A DNA stretch of 64,000 nt from Okapia johnstoni (taxonomy: Eukaryota; Chordata; Mammalia; Artiodactyla; Giraffidae). Positions 42,080-54,499 of this stretch are shown in pieces. The stretch spans positions 24,216,001 through 24,280,000 of the forward strand of contig CM044314.1 of the NCBI GenBank assembly GCA_024291935.2, in the 5' to 3' direction. The first letter of the stretch is position 1; each line of letters starts with the position of its first letter. The notes under the pieces were generated by a model that saw only the letters and a list, made by a program, of their open reading frames with translations, ran no database searches and was not told the origin of the DNA. The position numbers and the translations under genes were made by a program.

Positions 42080-42960
42080 AATGAAAAATTAAAAATAGGA
42101 TTAGCCAACGATGCAGCAATTCCACTTCTGGGTATTGAAAAGAATTTAGAGCAAAAGAACTGAAAGCAGAGTCTCAGAGAATCATTTGCACACCCTTGTC
42201 CACACGCACATTATTTACAGTAGTCAAAGGCTGGAAGCAACCCAAGTGTCCATGGACAGATGAATGAATAAACAAAATGAGGTTTATATATATAGTGGAA
42301 CACCAAGCCTTAAGAAGGAAAGAAAGTCTGACATCCTCTACACCACGGATGATTTTTGAAGATATTATGCTGAGTGAAATAAGTCCATCTTTAATGGACA
42401 AATACTACCTGATTTCATTCAGATGATATATAAACACAACCCTGCAAATCAACTGTGTGTGTGTGTACTCAGTCTTTCAGTCATGTCGGACTCGTTGCCC
42501 CTCATGGACCGTAGCCCGTCAAGCTCCTCAGTCCACGGAATTCTCCAGGCAAGAATATTGGAGTAGGTTGCCATGCCCTTCTCCAGAGGATCTTCCTGAT
42601 CAAGGGATCAAACCCATGACTCCTGCATTGCAGGCAGATTCTCCACCGCTGAGCCACCAGAGAAGCCCAAATCAACTACACTTCAATTTTTTAAAATGAA
42701 GTATAGAGAGCAGACAAATTCAAAGTAGAATGGTGGTTGCCAAGGGGCTGGGAAGAGGGGGATTGGGGAATTGTTTAATGGGTGTAGTGTTTCAATTTGG
42801 GAAGATGAAAAAAGTTGTATGGGTGGATGGTGGTGATAGATGCAAAAGTACATGAGTGTACTCAATATTGCTGAACTGTTTAACTGCTTGAACTAAATGG
42901 TGAAAATGGTCAATTTTATGTTACATACAATTTACCACAATTTAAAAATTTTTTTAAAAC
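42080..42960 (+). mobile_element. L1 3' end, L1MB type, split by SINE (plus)
   Basis: End of ORF2 (GCAATTCCACTTCTGGGTAT; CAAGTGTCCATGGACAGATG; GATATTATGCTGAGTGAAAT), then after the SINE the 3' UTR (TAGAATGGTGGTTGCCAAGG; GAACTGTTTAACTGCTTGAA; CAATTTTATGTTACATACAA) with an A-rich end near 42955. Confidence 0.85.
42455..42667 (-). mobile_element. Bov-tA SINE (minus) in L1
   Basis: The head is at the right (CCGCTGAGCCACCAGAGAAG) and the 3' end with (GT)n at the left. A perfect 10-bp duplication, CAAATCAACT, occurs at 42445-42454 and 42668-42677. Confidence 0.95.
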
Positions 42961-44184
42961 CCAAGAACAGTTATTAAGTGTCTTCCATGCATATAGGCCT
43001 TTGGGATACTCTGGGGAAGTAGGTCCAAGGTCTCCTCCCCCTTCCAGGTTAATAAACTGGGAATCAAGTTTTTCCTTACCACAGACATGTGCCAGGTAAT
43101 GTACATGAAAAATACAGACTCTAGGTGTCAGAAAGATGTTTCTAAATTAGTACCAGGATTCATGGGTGGCCTTAGTTTTGTTCCCGTGAGACGTTTCTGA
43201 TTTCCACCCCTAAATTTGTTGTTTTCCCAGAAATTTGCCTCTTCTGATCAATGCCAGTCTCAGAGGGCTGCCTCCAAACGCATGCAGTGAAGACAAAGTT
43301 AAGAGGGGATTCAGAATGAGGAGATCACCAAGCTGAAGAGAGCAGAAGCAAGCACGGAGAGTCATCCATCCTGAAACAAAGCCAGTGACCATTTGAAAAG
43401 CTCCTGTGCACAGCTTCTGAGGCACTGAAATTTTTAGAGGGAGATGAGACCAGCTGCCAGGAGTGTAGCCTGGAAGAGAGGGCATGATAAAGGAGCCTGG
43501 TTACCCTCATGGCTTCTAGAAGCCACTCCTGAATTCTGCAGCAGCTTGAGTGTCATTGAGGTTCTGTTGAAAGGCATCTCAAAGTGCCTGTGGAGAGGGC
43601 AGCATCTCTGCCCACATCTTTACAGCCACGTGAGGCACCCCTGCATCCCAGGGAGAGCTTGAAGGGTATCCTATAGCTTACAGCAATAACATAATGAGAT
43701 AAATCTGAGGATCCTACACAGATTTTAGTGGGACCCACAGCAGAGCTGGCAGGCAGGGGCCAGACTGGGTGAGAGAGAAAGAGAGGGGAATCTAAAATTA
43801 GTCTATAGCTGAAACTGACACAGGGCTGTATTATCCGCTGGGGAGGAAGAGGATTGATGTAAGGAGAGGGAGGAGTCAGGAGCAATTCCCTGGCTTCTGT
43901 CTTGATCACAAGAGGAGTGGAGGGCACACTCTGTGCCTCAAAGGACAGGCTGGCAGACCCCAAAAGAGGCTGATGACAAGTTTGCTTTTGGAGCTGTAGC
44001 CTCTGAGGCACCATCAGCACATCCAGCCCAAGATCCATAGTAGCAACTCATCTATGGAAAACACCCACCAAAACATCTCCCAACTATGGGAGATTTTTCC
44101 AATAGAATATTTAGCTAGGGGAAATGTAAGTTTTAAGGACTTTTTAACAAGAAACACAAATAGGCTCTATGGAAGTTATCTTAG
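42961..44184. other. Unassigned single-copy sequence
   Basis: No repeat or gene recognised. The 161-codon minus frame at 43553-44038 lacks any motif. Confidence 0.35.
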
Positions 44185-44305
44185 CAAACATCAGTCTCAC
44201 ACTCTCTACAAGCCAAGTATGGTCCCAAGGACTTTATAACTATTAAATCATTTAATCCCCAAGACAAGGACCCTGTGAGGTAGTTGGGCACTGGTACTTA
44301 AGCTA
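44185..44305 (-). mobile_element. MIR SINE relic (minus)
   Basis: TTATAACTATTAAATCATTT, AATCCCCAAGACAAGGACCC and TGTGAGGTAGTTGGGCAC match the antisense MIR core region. Confidence 0.6.
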
Positions 44306-45417
44306 TGGAAGGGATGTTTACATAGGAAGCCAGAGGACATCATAATAAACATTAGTCCCAATGAAAGATGATTAAATAAATTCAACTTCCCTCCACTGTT
44401 TCTTCAAAATTGATTATTAATTGATATGAATAGCAAATAAAATTAATGTCATTAAGAGATTATCCAAAATGAGCCCCACTGAGGTTTTAAAACACTCAAT
44501 AGAGCCAAAAGAAACAGCACTGAGTGTTCAAGTAGAAGGTGCCAATAAAGAAAAATGACTCAAATTCCTAGAAATCAAACCCCTTACAATTTCATTATGG
44601 GAACCCATAAAGCTGACACCTTGGGCAGTTGGAGTCTGCTTACCAGGAGGGAAAATTTCCCTTCCATCCCTCCAAATTAGCACATCACGGTGAATCCGGC
44701 TGCTAGCGGCATCAAGCCAACAAGAGGAATTTAAGAAGAAACCACAAAGACCCCAAACCTCTTTAATTTACAGAGCACCAGAGTCCATGGAGCCTAATGC
44801 AACACATCACTTTGCCAAGAACAACCTATAGAATTTCGTTCAGATGAGAAAATTTAAATTGCTTTTAATTGCTTTTCCTATCCAGCGATCTGTCTTCAAA
44901 TCTCTGAGCCTGGGTGCACTTCACCCACCAGGGTAGAGTCGAGTTGTGCACCCTCAGCCCCAGGGGTGGGGTCCAGCTCCTCCACACAGCTGCTGCTTCC
45001 TTGACCAGGGCTCCCAGGGCAGTGACTCAGACAAGCAGGTAACAACAGTATGCAAGAGGCTATACACACTGGTTCCTGGTTCAGAAACCAGGAAAGCTCC
45101 TCTTCTTTGGAGAATGAAGAGGTTTATCCCCACTGACTGGGAAACCAAGAATGAATACCAAAGCCTTGACAGGCACCCCCACCTACTTCTGTCTCTTCGA
45201 CACACATGATTAACTGTACCTCAGATCTGGTTTTCCCCTCCTGTTCCATCTGTGAATTTTGATCCCTTGAAAAACTTTAATTCTTTCAAAAGAAAAGAAA
45301 TATTTTGTTATACTTCAAATCATCTGCCTTTTTTAAGCTTTATGATTCTCATTATTTTTGACCTGTAAATTTAGTGGAAAAGAAACTTAAGTGGTATTCC
45401 CACTGAAACTACAAACC
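44306..45417. other. Unassigned single-copy sequence
   Basis: Nothing recognised. Frames up to 87 codons only. Confidence 0.35.
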
Positions 45418-45625
45418 CTAGGTGGCATACTGGTCAAGAATCCTCCTGCCAGTGCAGGAGATGCAGGAAACTCAGGTTCAATGCCTGGGTTGGGAAGATC
45501 CCCTGGAGAAGGGAATGGCTACCCACTCCAGTATTCTTGCCTGGAGAATTCCATGGACAGAGGAGCCTGGTGGGCTGGGTCATAGTGTTGGACACAATTG
45601 AGTGACTAACACAACACATATGTAC
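45418..45625 (+). mobile_element. Bov-tA SINE (plus)
   Basis: Diverged tRNA-like head (GGCATACTGGTCAAGAATCC), BovA body (TTGGGAAGATCCCCTGGAGA; CACTCCAGTATTCTTGCCTG) and 3' end GAGTGACTAACACAACAC, followed by a short ACATATGTA / (TG)n stretch. Confidence 0.92.
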
Positions 45626-45649
45626 ATATACATGTATGTGTGTGTGTAT

Positions 45650-47985
45650 AAATATTTGTCTTTATCCATTCATCCATCAATGGATATTTAGGTTGTCTCC
45701 ATATCTTGGCTATCATAAATAATGCTGCAAGGATAATGGGGATGCACATATCTTTTCAAATCAGTGTTTTCATCTTTGGATAAATACCCAGATGTGGAAT
45801 TACGAATCATATGGTAGTTCTAGTTTAATTATTTTGAGGAATCTCCATATTGTTTTCCATAGTGGCTGTACCAATTTACATTCCCACCAGCAATGCACAT
45901 GGTTCCCTTTTCTCCATATCCTCGCCAATATTTGTTATTTTTTCTTTGATAATAGCTATTCTGAAATGTTTGAGGTGATATATCCCATTGTGATTTGCAT
46001 TCTCCTCATGATTAATGATGTACAGCATCTTCTCATGTGCCTGTTGGCCATCTTACATCTTCTTTGGACAAATGTCTATTCAGATCTTCTCTTCATTTTT
46101 TGATAGAACTGTTTGGCTTTTTGTTATTGAGTTGTATGGATTCTTTACATATCCTGGGCATTAGCCCCTTATCAGATATATGATTTGCAAATATTATTTT
46201 TTCTATTCAGCAGGTTTACTTTTCATTTTGCTGACAGTGTCATGTAGTCTTATTGTTTATTTTGGTTTTGTTGCTTTTGCTTTTGATATCAGATTCAAAA
46301 ACATCATCGCCAAGGTTTGTGTCGGAGTTTACCACTTTTGTCGTCTTCTAGGAGTTTTATGGTTTCAGGTTTTACATTCAAGTATTTATTCCATTTTCTG
46401 TTAATTTGGGAGTATGGTGTAAGTTAGAGGCCCAAATTTATTCTTCTGAATGAGGCTGTACAATTTTCCCAATACCATTTACTAACAAGACTGTCTTTTG
46501 CCCATTGTATATTCTTGGCTCCTTTTCTGTCAATTAATTGATGATATATGCATGGCTTTATTTCTGGCTCTGTATTGTGTTCCATCTAGTCAAGGCTATG
46601 GTTTTTCCAGTGGTCATGTATAGATATGAGAGTTGGACGGTGAAGAAAGCTGAGCACCGCAGAATTGATGCTTTTGAACTGTGGTGTTGGAGAAGACTCT
46701 TGAGAGTCCCTTGGACTGCAAGAAGATCCAACCAGTCCATCCTAAAGGCGATCAGTCCTTGGTGTTCATTGGAAGGACTGATGTTGAAGCTGAAACTCCA
46801 ATACTTTGGCCACCTCATGCGAAGAGTTGACTAATTGGAAAAGACCCTGATGTTGGGAAGGACTGGGGGCAGGAGGAGAAGGGTACGACAGAGGATGAGA
46901 TGGCTGGATGGCATCACCGACTCAATGGGCATGGGTTTGGGTAGACTCCGGGAGTTAGTGATGGACAGGGAGGCCTGGTGTGCTGCGATTCATGGAGTCG
47001 CAAAGAGTCGGACACGACTGAGCAACTGAATTGAACTGAACTGAACTGACTGTGTTCCATTGATCTACGTCTGTGTTTTTGTGCCAATACCACACTGTTT
47101 TAATTACTATAGCTTTGTAATATAGTTTGAAATGAAGGCATGTATTCATGCTTTATTCTTCCTTCTCAAAATTTCTTTGACTATTCAAGGTCTTTTATGA
47201 TTCCATACAAATTTTATAACTGTTTGTTCTATTTCTGTGAAAAATGCCATTTAAATTTTGACAGTAACTGACTTGAATCTGTAGATCACTTTTGGTAGTA
47301 TGGACATTTGAACAATATTACTTCTTCCAATCCATGAACACAGACTATCTATTTGTGTCTTCTTCTTTATTAACATTTTCAATATATAGATCTTTCACCT
47401 CCTTGGTTAAAGTTTTTTCTAGGAATTTTATTCTTTTGATCCAATTGTAAATGGAATTGTTTCCTTAATTTCTCTTTCTGAGAGTTTGTTAGTAGCGTAT
47501 AGAAAGGTAACCAATTTTTATATGCTGATTTTGTATCTTGCAACTTTACTGAATTTATTAGTTCTAACAGTTTTTGGTAGAGTCTTCAGGATTTTCTATA
47601 TATAATATCATGTTATCTGCAAACAGTGACAGTTTTACTTCTCCCTTTCCAATGTGTATGTCTTTTATTTCTCTTTCTTGCCTAACTGCTCTATATCTTC
47701 CAATACTATGCTGAATAAAAGTGGAGATAGTGGGCATCCTTTTCTTGTTCCTGATCTTAAAGGAAAAGCTTTCAGTTTTTCACTGTCAAGCATGTATGCT
47801 ACCTGTGGGCTTGTCATATATGGTCTTTATAATGTTGATATATGCTCTCTTTATACTCACTTTGTTAAAAGTTCTTATCATAACCAAATATTGAATTTTT
47901 TCAAATGCTTTTTCTGTATCCAATGAGATGATCATATGATTTTTTTATCCTTCATTTTTGTTAATATTTAAGAATACTGTTATGC
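45650..47985 (-). mobile_element. Old L1 ORF2 region (minus), split by BovB
   Basis: About 1.9 kb of L1 excluding the insert. Antisense markers run in order: GTACCAATTTACATTCCCAC (45868), CCTTATCAGATATATGATTT (46167), TTCCCAATACCATTTACTAA (46467), TGCCAATACCACACTGTTTT (47082), TATGCTGAATAAAAGTGGAG (47707) and CCAATGAGATGATCATATGA (47920). This covers ORF2 from its C-terminus back towards the RT domain. Frames up to about 100 codons survive by chance; no function remains. Confidence 0.88.
46586..47050 (+). mobile_element. BovB LINE fragment (plus) with perfect TSD
   Basis: 5'-truncated copy from CTAGTCAAGGCTATGG to CTGAACTGAACTGAC. TGTGTTCCAT occurs at 46576-46585 and 47051-47060 and is the target-site duplication. 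The post-RT frame is open for 98 codons (to 46834) and then stops. It is inserted into the antisense L1. Confidence 0.97.
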
Positions 47986-47994
47986 GTTCACTAT

Positions 47995-48234
47995 GGGGCT
48001 TCCCTGGTGGCTCAGTCAGTAAAGAATCTGCCTGCAAAGCAGGAGACTGCCTGCAATACAGGAGACCTGGTTTTGATCCCTGGTTCAGGAAGTCTCCCTA
48101 GAGAAGGAAATGGCAACCCACTTCAGTATTCTTGCCTGGCAAAATCCCATGGACAGAGGAGCTTGGCAGGCTACAGTCCATAGTGTCACAAAGAATCAGA
48201 CATGACTGAGCAACTAAACCACCAACCAGCACCG
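47995..48234 (+). mobile_element. Bov-tA SINE with internal duplication (plus)
   Basis: Flanked by TGCGTTCACTAT (47983-47994) and TGCATTCACTAT (48235-48246). The head carries a tandem duplication: CTGCCTGCAAAGCAGGAGA is followed by CTGCCTGCAATACAGGAGA. Confidence 0.95.
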
Positions 48235-48559
48235 TGCATTCACTATAGACGTTTCTTCGAATAAATATCTGGCACAAAGGAGGGAACAAGCCCTTGCTGG
48301 TCTCCTCACTATGACTCCAACCAGCTCTGTCACCTCCTCCTTTTAAAAATAGATAAAACTCAGTGTTCCAAACACAGGCTCTATTTGAAAGTACATATTC
48401 CAGTTGCTAAATGTAGACAGGATGATGGAAATACAAAGCCACCTGATCAAAAATCACGGAATTATTTTGGTTGGTAAGATCATTGGACAAACCATGACAA
48501 GAAACAGCATTTTATTGTACTCACAAAGTACCTCCCTGCAAGAGACAGAGAGACTAAGG

Positions 48560-49310
48560 CACTAATCAAAAATGAAAAAAATTAGAAACTGTCCAGTGGA
48601 GAGATCTGGTAGATATGACCTTAAGCAAGTGACCCCACTAACCTCTCCAGCAGAGGGACATGTGGACATAATGCACCTATGGATATATACTACCTCATCA
48701 CTTCTGTTCTCTTCCTGCCAAAAATACATCAAACAAACCCAAATTGAAAGACATTGTACAGAAGTACTGACCAGTGCTCTTCAAAGGTGTTAAGATCAAG
48801 AAAAACAAGGCAGTACTGAGGAACTGTCACAGATTTTAAAAGAAGGAAATGTGTGAATCCAATGAAATGGGCAATCCTGAGCTGGACCCCAGATGAAAAG
48901 TAGACATTAATGAAAAAACTGGAAAGATTTAATAAAGGTCTATGGCTCAATTACAGTTTTACATCAAGTTAATTTCCTATTTGGGGCATTTTGTGGGGGT
49001 GCACTGGGTCTTTGTTGAGGCACGGGGGCTTTCTCTAATTGCAGCTCATGGGCTTAGTTGTCCAGCAGCACATAGGATATTAGTTTCCCATCCAGGAATC
49101 AAACCCTCACACCCTGCATTGGAAGGCAACTCTTAACCACTAGACCACCACAGAAGTTCCTTAATTTCATAGTTTTGATAAATGTGCACCTCAACATATG
49201 ATACTAATATTGGGGAAAGCTGGGTGAAAGGTTAAGGGAACTACCCTATTTTTGCAACTTTTCTATACACCTAAACCTATTTCAAACTTAAACTGTTTGT
49301 GTGTGTGTGC
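48560..49310 (+). mobile_element. Old L1 3' UTR, split by SINE (plus)
   Basis: AATTGAAAGACATTGTACAG, ACTGACCAGTGCTCTTCAAA, ACATTAATGAAAAAACTGGA, then after the SINE TAATTTCATAGTTTTGATAA, TTGGGGAAAGCTGGGTGAAA and TTTTTGCAACTTTTCTATAC. This is the known order of L1M 3' UTRs. Confidence 0.68.
48977..49160 (-). mobile_element. CHR-type SINE (minus)
   Basis: The head is at the right (CTAGACCACCACAGAAGTTC) and the body reads GTGCACTGGGTCTTTGTTGA. TTAATTTC at 48969-48976 and 49161-49168 is the duplication, inside the L1 3' UTR. Confidence 0.82.
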
Positions 49311-50319
49311 ATCTGCATGCATGTGTACATATACATTCTTTTGCCAAGATGAATTTTTTTGAGATCAAAACAAAAATCAATATATTTGAAAGAACACAAA
49401 GAATAAATTTTTCAGAAAATGATTATTAAATCCATCAAACATGCAATAGGTTAAAATTTAGGATCTTTTTGATTTTTTTGTTTTGACTTATAGCTCTATT
49501 TTTTAGCCAATGTTTACATATATTAATATGCTATTTCCAATACTGCATTATCTTTAATTAGTAATTAGATCTTTAGTGAATATTTCCTTGAGATAGAAAT
49601 AATTAAGCAAAAATGCAGCAAAGAGTATAAAATGCTACATCTTTTTAAAGAGAAAAACTGATAATATTTATTAAAAGTTAAATTGACCACAAAAATCTAT
49701 CTAGATGACAATGTATGATAGAAAGCCTTCAAATACATTGTTAACAAGGATCCACACTTGATACAGGCCAATAAGACTTTTATCCCTTGGAATGACTCAT
49801 ACTGAAAGGGTTAGTCCCTTTCCTCTCTACAAAAAGATCCCAGCCGTGGGAGTCAATGAAAAGGGCATGGGATTCTCTGTTGCATGAGCTGAGAGAATTC
49901 ACTAGAACTTTCCAGCGGCCTCCTGGAGACTCAATGGCCAAAGCTGACCAAGGGGAAGACAATTACCAATAGTTGCCCCAGGACCCACCGTTAATTAGAA
50001 AGATGACATCAGTTGAGAGGAAGCTAGTTACCTCCAGTTGGCAATGGGCAAGCAAGAATTAAAACGCCCAAGGACGGTCCTGAATAACAGTGAGGGGCAG
50101 AGATTCAACTCAGAATGACTATATCAGGCAAACACAATGCCAACTTCCTGCTCTATAAGGAACTCCTTCAAGGGTATGAACTCTGCTTCCCAGGAAGCTA
50201 ACCATCACGGATTTCTTTTCTAAGCTATTTCCAAACCCTACTCTGTCCTGGCCAGTCAATGCTTTCACAAGCCTTGAGAGTTTAAGAAATCTGATTTTCA
50301 TAAAGCTTTCATATATTAG
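49311..50319. other. AT-rich unassigned sequence
   Basis: 49330-49760 is strongly AT-rich. No repeat or exon is recognised. Confidence 0.35.
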
Positions 50320-50515
50320 GTAACATAAACAGTTACAGAGACAGAAGGTAGAATAATGGGTGCCAGGGGCTAGGCAGGGTGAGGGGAATGGGAAATTAGT
50401 GTTTAATTCATAGAGTTTCAGTTTACAAACTGAAAAGAGCTCTTGAGATGGACGATGGTGATGCTGGCACAACAGTGTGACTGTACTTAACACTACAGCT
50501 GCCACCACCCAGGTG
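50320..50515 (+). mobile_element. L1 3' end fragment, L1MB type (plus)
   Basis: TTACAGAGACAGAAGGTAGA, ATGGGTGCCAGGGGCTAGGC, ATAGAGTTTCAGTTTACAAA, GTGACTGTACTTAACACTAC. Confidence 0.75.
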
Positions 50516-51361
50516 CCTGCCTGTGTGTTTACCACAGCCCGGCCTAGGAAAGAGGGAAGCTGCAGACATAGAGCTCGGTAGAATTAAGTCAACTTCAAGT
50601 TCAAAAGCTAAGAACTCAGGCACAAACTAGCCTCATTTTAACTCATTAGGTCTACTTGGAGCTTGATAAATTTTATTTTTCCTACCAAACATAATACAAC
50701 AAAATCTCAAAGTATCTACAGAGAGGTTAAGGCTCCAATAAAGTTTAATTTTGTTCAGCAAATCAGTCACTAGAATGAGTCTAAATTCCTGAGAGATACA
50801 TACAGTACAACTCTGTTCATGTCCAGCAGTTAGGATGTTTGGGGCTCTAAGTATGACAAAAAAAAATCTTAACCATAAGGGTCTTTAGGAAGAGGTCTGC
50901 CTAACGGAGGCGTCCGGTGACATCATCGAAGCCTAAGGTTCTATCTGTTCATCCCATCATGTTTAGCAATGAGCTTTCTATCCTCTTGTTGGTCACTTCA
51001 CAGTCACAGATGGTAGCTCTAGGGACCACACCAGCTACCAGTAATAAAGGAGGGACAGTTGCCAAAGGCCTTCTCTCCTTATTCCTGTAAGAAGCCCCTC
51101 CTTCCCTCACATCTCATTGGCCAGAACCAGGAGATGGACTGGCCCCCAACCAATCACTGGCACAGAAGAATGTGCTTGCCATGACAGGTCCTGGCCAAGC
51201 ATGACTAGTGGTTAGGTGGGCCAAGGGCTGTGGCTGAAGCCAGAGACCCACTCAGCTCCAGGACACCTGAACGCTGGCTGCAAGAAGAAGGATAAGGCAG
51301 GCCTCAGAAAAGGCAGGGGAAGCCCTCCCACAGGACTTAATCCTCCTATTTCTATCGTTGG
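50516..51361. other. Unassigned single-copy sequence
   Basis: No recognised feature. Confidence 0.35.
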
Positions 51362-51577
51362 TTATTTCCCTGGTGGCTCAGATGGTAAAGCATCTGCCTA
51401 CAATGCGGGAGATGCAGGTTCGATCCCTGGGTCGGGAAGATCCCCTGGAGAAGGAAATGGCAACCCACTCCAGTACTCTTGCCTGGAAAATCCCATGGAC
51501 GGAGGATCCTAATAGGCTCCAGTTCACGGGGTCCCAAAGAGTCGGATGCGACTGAGTGACTTCACTTTCACTTTCTT
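51362..51577 (+). mobile_element. Bov-tA SINE (plus)
   Basis: Well preserved: head CCCTGGTGGCTCAGATGGTA, B box GGTTCGATCCCTGGGTCGGG, body CAACCCACTCCAGTACTCTT, end GACTGAGTGACTTCACTTTC. One of the least diverged SINEs in the window. Confidence 0.95.
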
Positions 51578-52794
51578 TATGCATTAAAACATCACAACTC
51601 CATTCAACACCCCCACTTAAGAGCCAATCGGCCACCATATTTTATATCCACAGGTAGCTCCACCATCCATGTCAGAACATCCCCATTCCCCTACAGTAGC
51701 ATCTGACCTCAGGACTACTTCTAGGATAAACAACTGGCCATTCAAACACAGGGGCCACCATCCTAGGAACAGTGGCAGTGGCTTTCCACATCTGGTATTT
51801 CCAGGCTCTGACATCTCAATGCCAGCTCAGCAGCCAGCCTGTGTCAGCCCCTCTGTGACAGAAAAGGATGAATCCAAGGTTTCCCGGCCTCCTTCTCACA
51901 CAGGGTCATGAAGTTGATACAAGTCTGTGACCACCACATGTGGCCCCCAAATGACGTCCTGTACACGTAGCCTGCCAAAAGTGGTTCCTTCTAACTGGAA
52001 TCTATTCTCTCTCTCTGGCACCCTCAGGGAGGAGGTCGATACATTTCTCTTTCCCTTTGGGGAAGTCAGGCAGGGGATGCAAAGGGCAGGCTGCTAGCCT
52101 AGAACTTAGTGTCTGGCAACTCTTCACATCTCTTCCTCAGTCGTATCACAGCATCTGTTAACAGAGGCTCTAAGAGCTCAGTCTCACAATGGACTGTGCC
52201 CAGGGAGCCTGAAGTCATGTCTTGGCTACAACTGGCTCCACTCAGGAGAGCAACGAGAAGGAGGGCAGGGAGCCTCTTCCCAGGAGCCACTGCTGATTTG
52301 ATAAAATCATGGAAAGTTGTTTCCTCAGCCAGTAATCATCTCGGCACCTGGAACTCTTCCATGGTCTTGCCAGATGTCCATAACTCTGGAATGAAATTAG
52401 AAACTTGAAGTCATGAATAATCTCACATGATTTTTAAGTCCCATTATTTTTGTTCAGGGGAAGCTTCCATGACTTTTCTGTCAGTAAATCCTGTCATCCA
52501 ACCAAGAACTTCCTATGTGCAATGCCCAGCCTGTGAATACTCAGTCAGCAACCAGCCCATCTCACCGCTTGCCTGCTCCTTCCCCAAAGCCTCAGCTAGG
52601 CACCTCCCTCCTGCAGAGTAACCCTGAGGAACCCTGGCCTCTAGCCACTCCTGCCCCTCACCTCACAAGCCCTCCTTCACCCAACTGCCAACATCCTCTA
52701 GACTTCAAAACCAAAAACCCACCTTTAAAATCAGATGTAACTATCAGCCAGCCTATCTCATCTGTTTGCATTAAAATGCACAGTCATGATTTTC
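51578..52794. other. Single-copy sequence
   Basis: No repeat recognised. A 63-codon minus frame (52099-52290) looks like a signal peptide but starts with GTG (see rejected list). Confidence 0.35.
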
Positions 52795-53030
52795 CTTATG
52801 GTTCAGATGGCTCAGTCAGTAAAGAATCCTCCTGAAATGCAAGAGACTGCCTGCGTGCGATGCAGAAGATGCGGGTTCTATCCCCAAGTCAGGAAGATCC
52901 CCTGGAGAAGGAATTAACGACTCATCCCAGTATTCTTGCCTGGGAAACCCCACGGACAGAGGAGCCTGGTGGGCTACAGTCCACAGGGCCGCAAGAGTCA
53001 GACACGACGGAGCGACTAAACCACCACCAT
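52795..53030 (+). mobile_element. Bov-tA SINE with internal duplication (plus)
   Basis: Head GGCTCAGTCAGTAAAGAATC, then two partial copies of the CTGCctgcAATGCAGGAGA segment (CTCCTGAAATGCAAGAGA and CTGCCTGCGTGCGATGCAGA), body GAAGATCCCCTGGAGAAGGA, end CACGACGGAGCGACTAAACC. Same duplicated subtype as 47995-48234. Confidence 0.93.
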
Positions 53031-54499
53031 AATACTTCAGATCTCGAGCAAAGAGCCAAATAGATGACAATCACTGTGCTTGGGGGCCTTTCCCAAGCCC
53101 TGATAACAGGTATTTCACAAAATCTTTAATAAAAATTTTTAAGAAGAGAAACTTAGCAACACTCTCTAGAATGCAAAACCTCATTACATAACTGACAGAG
53201 AACTACTGCTTTCTCTGAAGAAACAAAGGAGGAAGAAAACCGCAGGTGGCCACCAGCATGGTAGAAAGACCCTCTCAAGTTCTTTAAAAAGAACAAGCTT
53301 CACTTGGTTCCAGGGTTTCCCATTCTCAGACGGAAAATATCTGCCGCCTCTGAGTCTCAGTGAACAAATAAAACCACAAGACACTGTGTCGTCCATAATT
53401 CTTTAGTTTTTTACTCCTTCCCAGTGGCTCCAAAATTAATTCCAGTGTTTATTCAACTGTTGCTTATCTGTTTCATCACTGACGGAGATGGTCATTAATT
53501 TCCTCCTGACCCCACTGCATTCCTCCCACTTTCTTGAACAGTTAAGAACAACACTTCAGCTCAGCCGTTTCGGGTCTGTCGTGGATTTCAAATTCCCTCC
53601 GCAAATGGAATCTGTGTGCTGCCTTTCAGGCTGTCATATCCCCCCTCCACTGGTCTGTGCAGGCTTCTAAACTCTTGAGCCACTATGATCTAAAAATCAA
53701 CTCAGGAAAAAGACTCCAAAACCCAGATACTTGGGGATGGGGGATAGACATCTGGGGAGAAGCTATCATGAAAGATGAGTTGTGCTCCAGAATTGTGAGA
53801 ACTAAATATGTGTTTTTATGAGCAGCCTGACTTAATGGAATTCTTTTATAGAAGCTTGTATGGACTAAGATAGAGGTAGAATGCCAAACTTGGTTTCTGA
53901 GCCATAGTTTGCTGACCTCAAACTATTTCGACTGATTCACATTAATAAATACATTTTACTCCCAGCCCAGTATATATTTGCATGCATGTATTTAAAACAA
54001 AGTTTAGCAAAGACAAAATTTTCCTGACTATGTGCAATGTACCCCAATATCTTCCATCTGCATCAACTTTATTTCTTTAAATAAAACAAAGCTTACTAAA
54101 TTGATTATAAACCACCACCACCACCACCACCACCAAAGAGAAAGATGTGTTGTGGGGAAGTATAATGAATGCCAAGGCTCGGGACACTGCTCCTTATTGC
54201 CAGGTGGCAAAGCCCTGTGCCCTCACCGTTAGAGGTAGCACTGTGCCAACCTCCTGAACCTCTGATTAAAAGAGCCCTCTGTGCTTGAAAGAGACAGATG
54301 AGCTAGAAACACTAGAAAACTGCCCAAGAGGGCCTGGGTACCCAACACCTGCCTACTCGCCCCACCCCCAAACCCATCTTCCTCCACAGCAGGCAGACCC
54401 CACTGAACTGCAAGATAGATGGACCAGCTAACCTCTGCAGCACAAAGGACTAATGTGACACTCAGAAAACACCCAGAGGTACTTTCAAAGAGTTAGACT
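53031..54499. other. Unassigned single-copy sequence
   Basis: No repeat family is recognised with confidence and no coding evidence. It contains the (ACC)n at 54111-54135. Confidence 0.35.
54111..54135 (+). repeat. (ACC)n microsatellite
   Basis: Eight tandem ACC units. The poly-His and poly-Trp frames reported across it are artefacts. Confidence 0.95.

Noticed and set aside
52099..52290. 63-codon minus frame that looks like a secreted protein (basic start, LPALLLVALLSG core, SCSQ end)
   Set aside because: It starts with GTG, not ATG, and the frame continues upstream to a TGA with no proper initiator. No family is recognised. Chance hydrophobic runs are common at this length.
54028..54232. 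Poly-His / poly-Trp frames
   Set aside because: Produced by the (ACC)n microsatellite at 54111-54135.
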